From: an uncultured Eubacteriales bacterium
GTDB taxonomy: Bacteria; Bacillota; Clostridia; Oscillospirales; CAG-272
NCBI GenBank assembly: GCA_905187695.1
Contig: CAJJIY010000033.1
Location: 1 to 14,455 of the forward strand
Reading direction: 5' to 3'
Length of the DNA stretch: 14,455 nucleotides
A model generated the notes under the pieces. It had not been told where the DNA came from. It saw only the letters and a program-made list of their open reading frames with translations, and ran no database searches. The position numbers and the translations under genes are program-made. Shown piece after piece: positions 7,450 to 13,384 of the stretch (position 1 is the stretch's first letter; every line of letters begins with the position of its first letter).

Positions 7450-8844
7450 ATGCCCGTTGTTTTTGCTATTATCGGCGCGGTGGCGCTTTTGCTGATTCTG
7501 GTCGGCGTGGGCGGCTACCTGAAGGCTCCGCCGGATACCGCTTACATCATCTCCGGTCTGGGAAAAAAGCGGATTCTCATCGGCAAGGCCGGTTGGCGTG
7601 TGCCTTTCTTTGAGCGGGTGGACCGCCTTTCTCTGCGCGTGATGCAGGTGGACGTCAAGACCAGCGAAGCCGTGCCGACCAACGAATTTATCAATGTCAC
7701 GGTGGACGGCGTGGCCAACATCAAGATTTCTTCCGACCCCGAATATCTCAAACGGGCGGCCGAAGCGCTGCTGGGAATGAGCCGCGCGGAGCTGATCGGA
7801 CTGGTGACGCAGGTGCTGGAAGGCAATATGCGTGAGATCGTCGGTTCCGTGGGTCTGAAGGAAATGGTGCAGGACCGCCAGGGCGTGGCCAAAAAAATCA
7901 CCGAAAATGTGGTGCCGGATATGCAGAAGCTGGGTATTGAAGTGGTCAACTTCAACATTCAGAACTTCAAGGACGCCGCCGGAACCATTGAGAACATGGG
8001 TATCGACAATGTGGAGCAGATCCGCAAGAACGCCCAGATCGCCAAGGCGAACGCCCAGCGCGACATCGCCATTGCCACCTCCAATGCTCAGCAGGAAGCC
8101 AATGCCGTGAAGGTGGAGGCCGAAAAGAAAATCGCCGAGCAGAATGCCGAGCTGGCTGTCCAGCAGGCCGACATGAAAGTGCGCGCCGACACCAAAAAAG
8201 CAGAGGCGGACGCGGCCTATTCCATCCAGCAGGAGACGCAGCGAAAGATCATTGAAGTCACCAAGACCGAGGCCGATATCGCCCGCCGCGAAAAAGAGGC
8301 GGAACTGGCCGACAAAGACATTGCCATCAAGGAACGCGAACTGGACGCCAACATCCGCAAGCAGGCGGACGCCATGAAGTATCAGTCCGAGAAAGAGGCC
8401 GAGGCCGACCTCATCCGCCGCCAGCGCGACGCCGAAGCCAAGCAATATGAAGCGCTTAAGGCCGCCGAAGCCAGGAAAGCGGAGGCAGAGGCCGCCCGCT
8501 ACGCTATGGAGCAGGAAGCGGAAGGTATCCGCGCCAAGGGCCTGGCCGAAGCCGAAGCCATTGAAAAGAAGGCCGAAGCCCAAAAGAAAATGGGCGAAGC
8601 CTCGGTGCTGGAAATGTACCTGGCCGCCCTGCCGGAAGTGGTGAAAAATGCGGCCGAACCGCTCTCTCGCACCGATAAGATTGTGATGTACGGCGAGGGG
8701 AACTCCACCAAAGTGGTGCGGGATGTGATGAGCAGTGCCAACCAGATTGTGGAAGGCATGAAGGAATCCACCGGCATTGATCTCAAAACCCTGCTTTCCG
8801 GCTATACCCTTGGAAAGCTGACGGAGAAAAAAGAAAAAGAATAA
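7450..8844 (+). CDS. floT: Flotillin (SPFH/Band 7 scaffold protein)
   Basis: A 464-residue membrane-anchored scaffold. Flotillins oligomerise on the inner face of the membrane and organise ordered microdomains that host signalling and transport complexes. Residues 3-23 form one hydrophobic anchor. An SPFH domain follows to about residue 190 (Gly-Leu-Gly-Lys-Lys, then DVKTSEAVPTNEFINVTVDG). From about 200 to 420 there is a long Ala/Glu/Lys/Gln-rich coiled coil with repeated Ala-Glu-Ala units, as in FloT/YuaG. The C-terminal part (about 395-450) contains a conserved-looking LEMYLAALPEVV stretch and a segment ending near SGYTLGKL. Start chosen at ATG 7450 from the near-perfect ribosome site and the promoter 32 bases upstream. 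It is monocistronic, ends in an intrinsic terminator, and diverges from an ABC exporter operon. Confidence 0.93.
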   Translation: MPVVFAIIGAVALLLILVGVGGYLKAPPDTAYIISGLGKKRILIGKAGWRVPFFERVDRLSLRVMQVDVKTSEAVPTNEFINVTVDGVANIKISSDPEYLKRAAEALLGMSRAELIGLVTQVLEGNMREIVGSVGLKEMVQDRQGVAKKITENVVPDMQKLGIEVVNFNIQNFKDAAGTIENMGIDNVEQIRKNAQIAKANAQRDIAIATSNAQQEANAVKVEAEKKIAEQNAELAVQQADMKVRADTKKAEADAAYSIQQETQRKIIEVTKTEADIARREKEAELADKDIAIKERELDANIRKQADAMKYQSEKEAEADLIRRQRDAEAKQYEALKAAEARKAEAEAARYAMEQEAEGIRAKGLAEAEAIEKKAEAQKKMGEASVLEMYLAALPEVVKNAAEPLSRTDKIVMYGEGNSTKVVRDVMSSANQIVEGMKESTGIDLKTLLSGYTLGKLTEKKEKE

Positions 8845-8856
8845 TCCCACAAAAAA

Positions 8857-8888
8857 GCAGAACCCGGAAACGGGTTCTGCCATTTTTT
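8857..8888 (+). terminator. Intrinsic terminator of the flotillin gene
   Basis: GCAGAACCCG (8857-8866), GAAA tetraloop, CGGGTTCTGC (8871-8880): a perfect 10-bp stem followed by CA and six T. It lies 12 bases after the stop codon. Confidence 0.93.
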
Positions 8889-8910
8889 ATGCCGGCATAT
8901 CATTTTGTGA

Positions 8911-8939
8911 TTGACAAGAGACCTTTTTCATGATAAAAT
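8911..8939 (+). promoter_or_regulatory. Promoter of the 73-residue membrane protein gene
   Basis: Perfect TTGACA (8911-8916), a 17-base spacer, TAAAAT (8934-8939), with TGA before the -10 box. It begins directly after the flotillin terminator, so the small gene is a separate transcription unit. Confidence 0.85.
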
Positions 8940-8972
8940 AAGATATCTCGATGTAAGAAAGGAAATTTCATC

Positions 8973-9194
8973 ATGGCAAAGAAAAAAGATTACTTCGGTC
9001 TGGGTTATATCGTCAGTGTGCTCCTGGCCATCTTTCCCTTCACTTCCTGGATCTGCGGGGCTCTCACCCGCTTCTCCGAGGGCAAGATCGTTGCGGGCAT
9101 CATCCGCCTGGTGTTCGGCTTCACCATCGTCTGGGTGCTGGATCTTATCTCCATGATCCTGAACAAAAGAATTTTCCGGTTGCTGGATATCTGA
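8973..9194 (+). CDS. Small membrane protein of unknown function (73 aa)
   Basis: Not assigned to a named family. The protein has a positively charged N-terminus (Met-Ala-Lys-Lys-Lys-Asp-Tyr), a first hydrophobic span at about residues 10-30, a short loop containing Arg-Phe-Ser-Glu-Gly-Lys, a second span at about 36-60, and a short basic tail. A cysteine sits at the end of span 1. The layout (two spans, short loop with Gly-Lys-Ile and Arg) resembles small conserved membrane proteins in Firmicutes that handle membrane stress, but that is only a resemblance. It is likely real: AAAGGAAA precedes the ATG, a consensus promoter lies 33 bases upstream, and a terminator starts 14 bases after the stop. 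Its position behind flotillin may hint at a membrane role. Confidence 0.82.
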   Translation: MAKKKDYFGLGYIVSVLLAIFPFTSWICGALTRFSEGKIVAGIIRLVFGFTIVWVLDLISMILNKRIFRLLDI

Positions 9195-9207
9195 GAAAAG
9201 CAAAAAG

Positions 9208-9237
9208 AAAAACGGGCAAACGCCCGTTTTTCTTTTT
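9208..9237. terminator. Bidirectional intrinsic terminator
   Basis: AAAAACGGGC (9208-9217), loop AAAC, GCCCGTTTTT (9222-9231), then C and five T; on the left a second A run mirrors this. It serves both the small membrane protein gene (plus) and the symporter gene (minus), whose stop codon (9238-9236) lies at the edge of the T tract. Confidence 0.9.
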
Positions 9238-10684
9238 ATACGGTCTCTTTTTCGGCTTCGGCAGGGGCGGAGGTTTCCTGCCCTTTTTGCTTTTTCTTTT
9301 TGGTCAGCGATACCACCAACGAGGAAAGCGCCACCAGCGCGATCACATTGGGGATGACCATGAGGTAGTTGAAAAAGTCGGTCAATTCCCACACCAGATC
9401 GTTTGAAAGGATCGAACCAAGGAACACAAAGGCCACGGCGATGAGCGCATAGACCTTCTCGGCCAGTTTGCGGTGGCGCGGGAAAAGATAGCCGATATTG
9501 AGTTTGCCGAACAGGTTCCACCCTAAAATAGTGGAGAATGCAAAGAAGAAAAGGCAGATCGCCACGAAAATGCCGCCGAACGGGCCGCCGAACACGCGCC
9601 CGAAAGCCAGCTGTGCCATATTGGTTTTCATCACACCCTCGGCCGTGCCGCCCGAAAGAATGCCGTTTCCGGCATACAGCGCGGAAATCACAACCAGCGC
9701 GGTCATGGTCAGCACCACAAAGGTATCGATAAACACGCCGATCATGGCCACCACGCCCTGTTCGTGCGGTTCTTTGACCTTAGCCAGCGCGTGGGCGTGC
9801 GGGGTGGAGCCCATGCCGGCCTCGTTGGAAAAGAGCCCGCGCTTGGCACCCTGGCTGACCGCTTTTTTAAGCGCCATGCCCAAGCCGCCGCCGATGATGG
9901 CCTCCGGCCGGAAGGCATATTTAAAGATCATGCCGACCGTTTCGGGGATGTAGCGGATCCGGATAAGAATCAAAACAAGCCCGCCCGTGAGGTAAAGCAC
10001 CGCCATCACCGGCACAATCTTTTCGGTAGCGGCGGCCAGACGATGCAGTCCGCCCAGGAAAATGAAAGCCGAGAGCGCCGCCACCGCAACGCCCACCGCC
10101 ACACGAATGGCGGTTTCATAGCGCGGACTGCCCACCGCGTTGCTGATGGATTCCGCCATGGAATTGGACTGTACCATGGTGCCGAAAAAGCCGAGCGCCA
10201 CAATGCAGGCCACCGCAAAAAAGCCCGCGAGAAATTTTCCGAAACGACCGGAAAAGGCCGTCCGTATGTAATAGACCGGGCCGCCGCGCACATTGCCGTC
10301 CGCATCGGTCACGCGGGTCTTTTGCGCCAGCACCGCCTCGGCATAAATGGTGGCCATACCGAAAAAGGCAATGACCCACATCCAGAAGATCGCGCCGGGG
10401 CCGCCGATCAGAATGGCGCCGCACGCGCCCACAATGTTGCCGGTGCCGACCTGTGCGGCCACGGCCACGGCCAGTGCCTGAAAGGAACTGATGCCGCCGC
10501 GCTGTTTGCCGCCGCGCAGAGAAATCTTGCCGAACACGGCTCTCATCCCCTCGCCAAAACAACGCACCTGCACAAACCGGGTACGGATGGTAAAGAGAAG
10601 ACCGATGCCCACCAGCAGTGCGATCAGCACATAGTCGGTCAGATAAGCGTTGACGGTCTGTACAATCTTCAGTAAAATGTCCAT
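9236..10684 (-). CDS. alsT: Sodium:alanine/glycine symporter (AgcS family)
   Basis: A 482-residue inner membrane carrier that imports alanine or glycine with Na+. It begins with a hydrophobic helix (about 17-33), then the family core: GTGNIVGA (80-87) and the signature GGPGAIFWMWVIAFFGM (about 94-110), followed by ATIYAEAVLAQKTR. Further on are a NEAGMGSTPHAHA motif and about ten spans in total, as in the LeuT-fold AGCS family. The C-terminus is a Lys-rich then Glu-rich cytosolic tail of about 25 residues. I chose ATG 10684 from the GGAGGAAAT ribosome site; the reading frame stays open upstream to 10927 but that part is the riboswitch leader. The glycine riboswitch upstream makes glycine the likely physiological substrate, alanine being possible. 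Confidence 0.94.
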   Translation of the reverse strand: MDILLKIVQTVNAYLTDYVLIALLVGIGLLFTIRTRFVQVRCFGEGMRAVFGKISLRGGKQRGGISSFQALAVAVAAQVGTGNIVGACGAILIGGPGAIFWMWVIAFFGMATIYAEAVLAQKTRVTDADGNVRGGPVYYIRTAFSGRFGKFLAGFFAVACIVALGFFGTMVQSNSMAESISNAVGSPRYETAIRVAVGVAVAALSAFIFLGGLHRLAAATEKIVPVMAVLYLTGGLVLILIRIRYIPETVGMIFKYAFRPEAIIGGGLGMALKKAVSQGAKRGLFSNEAGMGSTPHAHALAKVKEPHEQGVVAMIGVFIDTFVVLTMTALVVISALYAGNGILSGGTAEGVMKTNMAQLAFGRVFGGPFGGIFVAICLFFFAFSTILGWNLFGKLNIGYLFPRHRKLAEKVYALIAVAFVFLGSILSNDLVWELTDFFNYLMVIPNVIALVALSSLVVSLTKKKKQKGQETSAPAEAEKETV

Positions 10685-10696
10685 ATTTCCTCCAGC

Positions 10697-10724
10697 AAAA
10701 AAGGACTGCCCGGGAAGGCAGCCC
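10697..10724 (-). terminator. Regulatory terminator (expression platform of the glycine riboswitch)
   Basis: On the minus strand GGGCTGCC (10724-10717), loop, GGCAGTCC (10710-10703), then six T (10702-10697): an 8-bp stem with one G-U pair, ending 12 bases before the symporter start codon. Its 3' arm plus T run contains GTCCTTT, exactly complementary to AAAGGAC in the aptamer (10778-10772), so an antiterminator is possible when the aptamer is unfolded. Confidence 0.8.
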
Positions 10725-10766
10725 TGAAAATGAAAGAAAAAACAGACATATAAAACAGCCATGCCT

Positions 10767-10844
10767 GCTCTGTCCTTTGGCCTGAGAGATTCGACGGCAA
10801 AACCGTCTTGCACCTTCGGCACTCTTTTCGAGATTCTCCAGAGC
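10767..10844 (-). promoter_or_regulatory. Glycine riboswitch, single aptamer
   Basis: Read on the minus strand: P1 GCTCTG (10844-10839) with CAGAGC (10772-10767); the conserved core GCCGAAGGTGCAA (10820-10808); a P3b hairpin GACGG-TTTTG-CCGTC (10807-10793); and the conserved 3' core with CTCTCAGG and AAAGGACAGAG (10789-10769). These elements define the glycine aptamer. Only one aptamer is present; the 50 bases between the predicted transcription start and P1 hold no second core, so this is a singlet and not a tandem. It sits between the promoter and the symporter gene, with a regulatory terminator behind it. Binding of glycine is established for the class; the direction of control here is inferred. 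Confidence 0.95.
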
Positions 10845-10898
10845 TTCCTCCACGCCCGGTTTTCGACGATCCCGAGCATTTCCTTGGAATATGGTACT

Positions 10899-10927
10899 AA
10901 TATAGCATACTTCCACTTCTTTGTCAA
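10899..10927 (-). promoter_or_regulatory. Promoter of the riboswitch-symporter unit
   Basis: Perfect TTGACA (10927-10922), a 17-base spacer, TATATT (10904-10899), TGC before the -10 box. Start expected near 10892. The -35 box begins 10 bases after the stop codon of the lipoprotein gene; no terminator separates the two, so some read-through from upstream is possible. Confidence 0.85.
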
Positions 10928-10936
10928 GAAGAAAAA

Positions 10937-11419
10937 CTAATTTTCGGAAAAAGAAATGATTTTTGCGCTCGCCGCGCCGTTTTCGGCCGAGATCGGCGTG
11001 CCGTCCGAACGAAGCAAAAGCGAAAAGCCCTCTCCCTTCACCCGGGTATAGCCCTCTTTGGTCCGTTCCACGCGGACACTGCGCCCCGACACCGGCAAAA
11101 GATTAAAAAGAGAGGAAAACCCCGCCGAGGCCTCCTCGGGCACCGGCAGTTCCAGCTCCCCGGAAGACAAAGTGAGCGTGCCGTCCTGCGCGCGGCGCAA
11201 AACCGTGCCCGAAAGCGTCTCGGGCGCATAGAATGAGAGCGTATACGGATACGGTTCGCCGGGGCGGTACGAGACCTCGGCCGAAAAAGGCGTATCGTAA
11301 AGCGTTCCTTCCAATTGCGCGCAATACCCGGCGGCAAACCGCTCCAGAAAATCCCGCCGGCCGGCACAACCCGAAAACAAAAGCAGACATACCAACAAGA
11401 AAAACACCATTTTCCGCAT
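10937..11419 (-). CDS. Small putative lipoprotein of unknown function (160 aa)
   Basis: Not recognised as a named family. Residues 1-17 form a signal peptide: Met-Arg-Lys-Met, a Leu/Phe/Val-rich core, then Leu-Phe-Ser-Gly-Cys with the presumed lipidated Cys18. The -3 residue is Phe where the lipobox usually has Leu, Val or Ile, a mild deviation. The mature part (about 142 residues) is rich in beta-type patterning: a pattern of short strands such as GTLYDTPFSAEVSYRPGE, then YTLSFYAPETLSGTVLRR, GTLTLSSGELELPVPEE, and later VRVERTKEGYTRVKGEG, ending near GTPISAE. That resembles small Firmicutes lipoproteins with a lipid-binding-like beta fold, but this is not a firm assignment. Start chosen at ATG 11419, with GGGGAGGAG upstream; the frame is open further upstream without support. 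It diverges from alr. Confidence 0.78.
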   Translation of the reverse strand: MRKMVFFLLVCLLLFSGCAGRRDFLERFAAGYCAQLEGTLYDTPFSAEVSYRPGEPYPYTLSFYAPETLSGTVLRRAQDGTLTLSSGELELPVPEEASAGFSSLFNLLPVSGRSVRVERTKEGYTRVKGEGFSLLLRSDGTPISAENGAASAKIISFSEN

Positions 11420-11480
11420 ACTATCTCCTCCCCTTCCTTTGATCTTATGCACAAATTTGCGCCCAAATGCGCCATGCCGC

Positions 11481-11509
11481 TTGAAAACGGACAAAAATTG
11501 TGCTATACT
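11481..11509 (+). promoter_or_regulatory. Promoter of alr
   Basis: TTGAAA (11481-11486), a 17-base spacer, TATACT (11504-11509), TGC before the -10 box. The leader to the start codon is about 80 bases. In the other direction, towards the lipoprotein gene, I could not find an equally good promoter in 11420-11480. Confidence 0.75.
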
Positions 11510-11595
11510 AAGGTAACAGCAGCTGGCCCAAAAGCCGGGAAACCGGCAAAGGAAGGACACGAAAAAGGCGGTGCGCCGCCGGAATGAGGTGACAT

Positions 11596-12204
11596 ATGTC
11601 CTTTCCCTGCCCTGCCGCGCGGGTGACCGCCACGGTTGACACCCATGCGCTGACCCGGAATTTCGGTCTTCTCCGGGCGCTGGCGCACCAAAACAATCCA
11701 TCCGCCCGCGTCATTGCCGTGGTGAAGGCAAACGCCTACGGTCACGGGCTTTCCCTTTCGGTTCCGGCCTTTGCACGCGCCGGATGCCGTCATTTTGCCG
11801 TGGCCACCCTGCAGGAGGCGCTGGCCGTGCGCGCGCTTTCCCCGCGCGCCGACATTCTCATTCTTGGCTATACCCCGCCGGAATCGGCCGGCGTACTGGC
11901 CGAAAAGCGGCTGACGCAAACGGTTTTTTCGACCGGATATGCCCGGCTTCTCAGTCGGGCGGCGAAAGCGGGCAAAACCGTCCGCATCCACCTGAAATGG
12001 GACGGCGGAATGGTGCGCCTGGGATTCCGGGACAGGGACGCTCTGCTCCGGGCGGCGGAACTGCCTTTCCTTTCTCCCGCCGGACTTTTCACGCACTTTC
12101 CCCGCGGGGAAGACCCGGCTCTCTGCCGGCCCGCGCTCCGGGAACTGTGCGCCGTGGGAAAGGCGCTGTCCGAAAGAGGGCACCGGCCGCTTCTGCACGC
12201 GGCG
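11596..12204 (+). CDS. alr: Alanine racemase, N-terminal part, truncated at a sequence join
   Basis: Alr is a PLP enzyme that interconverts L- and D-alanine for peptidoglycan. Visible: the opening strand with Ala-Thr-Val-Asp, the PLP-binding motif VVKANAYGHG with catalytic Lys44, and WDGGMVRLGF (135-144) with the Arg that contacts PLP. That motif usually reads Asp-Thr-Gly-Met; here it is Asp-Gly-Gly-Met. A Phe-Thr-His-Phe segment (165-168) follows, and homology ends at HAA (201-203), where the family normally continues Asn-Ser-Ala. Alr is usually about 370 residues, so the end of the barrel and the C-terminal domain with the second catalytic Tyr are missing. The frame stays open to 12687 only by reading an ABC ATPase and permease gene backwards. 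Start: ATG 11596 with GAGGTGA upstream. Confidence 0.88.
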
Positions 12205-12210
12205 CATGCC
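12187..12210. other. Sequence join: two unrelated genes end tail to tail
   Basis: Alr (plus strand) keeps its homology up to 12204; the ABC ATPase (minus strand) keeps its homology down to about 12190. Bases 12190-12204 read as Leu-Leu-His-Ala-Ala in alr and as Arg-Arg-Val-Gln-Lys in the ATPase, both acceptable for their families, so about 15 bases are shared. There is no insertion sequence, repeat or target duplication. Base composition changes here: hand counts gave 34 of 60 G+C at 11881-11940 and 42 of 60 at 12301-12360. An assembly chimera fits best. Confidence 0.75.
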
Positions 12211-12522
12211 GACCATGCAGTTGTCGAGCACGTTCATGTTGTTGAACAGGTTGAAGCTCTGGAACACCATGCCCACGCGCGCGCGGTAGGCCGCGGCGTC
12301 CATGCCGCGGCGCAGGATGTCCTCGCCGTGGTAGTAGATGTGCCCCTCGCTCGGCCGCTCGAGCAGGTTGATGCAGCGCAGCAGCGTGCTCTTGCCGGAG
12401 CCGGACGCGCCGATGATGCACGTCACGTCCCCGCGCGACACGGAAAAGTCGATGTCCGTCAGCACGCGGTTGTTGCCGAACGACTTGCCCAGGTGCGAAA
12501 TCTCCAGGATCTGTCCTTCCAT
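12190..12522 (-). CDS. Polar amino acid ABC importer ATPase (GlnQ/HisP type), N-terminal part, truncated
   Basis: The nucleotide-binding subunit of an amino acid importer. About 111 residues remain of the usual 240-250: Walker A GASGSGKST (38-46), then LLRCINLLERPSEGHIYY typical of GlnQ/HisP, and the Q-loop in VGMVFQSFNLFNNMNVLDNC. The signature LSGGQ, Walker B, D-loop and switch histidine are missing because homology ends at the join near 12190; beyond it the frame reads alr backwards. The ATG at 12522 follows the permease stop by one base (TGACATG) and has GGGAGGG eight bases upstream, so it is coupled to the permease. As it stands in this sequence it could not hydrolyse ATP. Confidence 0.88.
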
Positions 12523-12523
12523 G

Positions 12524-13348
12524 TCATCTGCCCTCCCGCGTGCTCTGGTCCGCCCCGGCGGCGCGCCGCTGCCGATGGAAGCTGTACATGCCGCTGGTGT
12601 GTGCCAGCGTGTCGGTCGTGGCGAGGTCGTAGGTGTCGCTGCCGTCCATGCGGTTTTCAAAGAAGCGCAGGATGCGCGAGCACGTGAACGTGAGCACGAA
12701 GTAGATCGCCATCGTGATCGTAAACGCCTCGAAATACGTGTATTCCGCGCCGGCCACGCCGTTGGTCGTGAAGAACAGCTCCACCGTGCCGATGACCGAC
12801 AGCACGCACGTGTCCTTGATGTTGATGATCAGGTTGTTGCCGATCTGCGGCATGATGTTGCGCAGCGCCTGCGGCAGCACGACGTAGAGCATCGTCTGCA
12901 CGTGCGTCATGCCGATCGCCTTGGCGCCCTCGGTCTGGCCCGGGTCGATGGACAGGATGCCGCCGCGCACGGTCTCGGCCATATACGCGCCGGTGTTGAC
13001 CGACACGACCAGCAGCGCCGCCGGCAGCATGGGCAGATAGATGCCCCACAGCATGGCCAGCCCGTAGTAGATGAACATGGCCTGCACCATCATCGGCGTG
13101 CCGCGGAACACCTCCACATACGCGCCAAGCACCAGGCGCACCGCGCGCATGAGCGCATAGCGCACCGGCTGCTCCTTCCGGTCGGCGGGGATCGTCTGCA
13201 CGAGCCCCACGCAAAAGCCGATCACGCAGCCGATCGCCGTCGAGATGACGGCGATGAGCATCGTCATGCCCGCCCCGCGCAAAAACGACGGGCCGTATTC
13301 GCTCCAGAGTTGCGCGATGGTCACCCAAAAGGACGGTCTGTTCCCCAT
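12524..13348 (-). CDS. Polar amino acid ABC importer permease (HisM/GlnP family)
   Basis: A 274-residue inner membrane subunit. About five spans are visible, the first at about residues 26-50. The cytosolic coupling motif of the family is clear: EGAKAIGMTHVQTMLYVVLP, with the conserved Glu/Ala/Gly positions, followed by QALRNIMPQIGNN. VEVFRGTPMMVQ in the middle is also diagnostic of HisM/GlnP/ArtQ permeases. The conserved part ends near FFENRMDGSD; about 38 further polar residues form a tail not usual for the family. The gene lies 36 bases after the binding-protein gene and one base before the ATPase gene. The ribosome site is weak or distant (GGGGG about 12 bases upstream), so the exact start is uncertain. 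Confidence 0.93.
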   Translation of the reverse strand: MGNRPSFWVTIAQLWSEYGPSFLRGAGMTMLIAVISTAIGCVIGFCVGLVQTIPADRKEQPVRYALMRAVRLVLGAYVEVFRGTPMMVQAMFIYYGLAMLWGIYLPMLPAALLVVSVNTGAYMAETVRGGILSIDPGQTEGAKAIGMTHVQTMLYVVLPQALRNIMPQIGNNLIINIKDTCVLSVIGTVELFFTTNGVAGAEYTYFEAFTITMAIYFVLTFTCSRILRFFENRMDGSDTYDLATTDTLAHTSGMYSFHRQRRAAGADQSTREGR

Positions 13349-13384
13349 TCCCGCCGGAGCCCCCTTTCCTCAAATCGCGGCAAA

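Noticed and set aside
7423..8883. A 486-codon minus-strand open frame, Phe/Gly/Leu/His-rich
   Set aside because: It is exactly antisense to flotillin and arises from the Ala/Glu/Lys codon repeats of its coiled coil.
10685..10927. N-terminal extension of the symporter
   Set aside because: The extra 81 codons are the glycine riboswitch, its terminator and promoter; ATG 10684 has the ribosome site.
12524..12640. The long polar C-terminal tail of the importer permease as a frameshift
   Set aside because: The frame ends one base before the ATPase start and uses the ATPase ribosome site region, as expected for a natural end.
11503..12660. Open minus frame of 385 codons suggesting an ATPase with a novel Arg/Gly/Pro-rich C-terminal domain
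   Set aside because: Left of about 12190 it is antisense alr, with no family match and no ABC signature motif; its first 46 codons upstream of 12522 overlap the permease gene in another frame.
11596..12687. Open frame of 363 codons suggesting an alanine racemase fused to a His/Val-rich C-terminus
   Set aside because: After 12204 the frame reads the ABC ATPase and permease genes on the wrong strand; the His-Val-rich sequence is what such GC-rich antisense frames look like.
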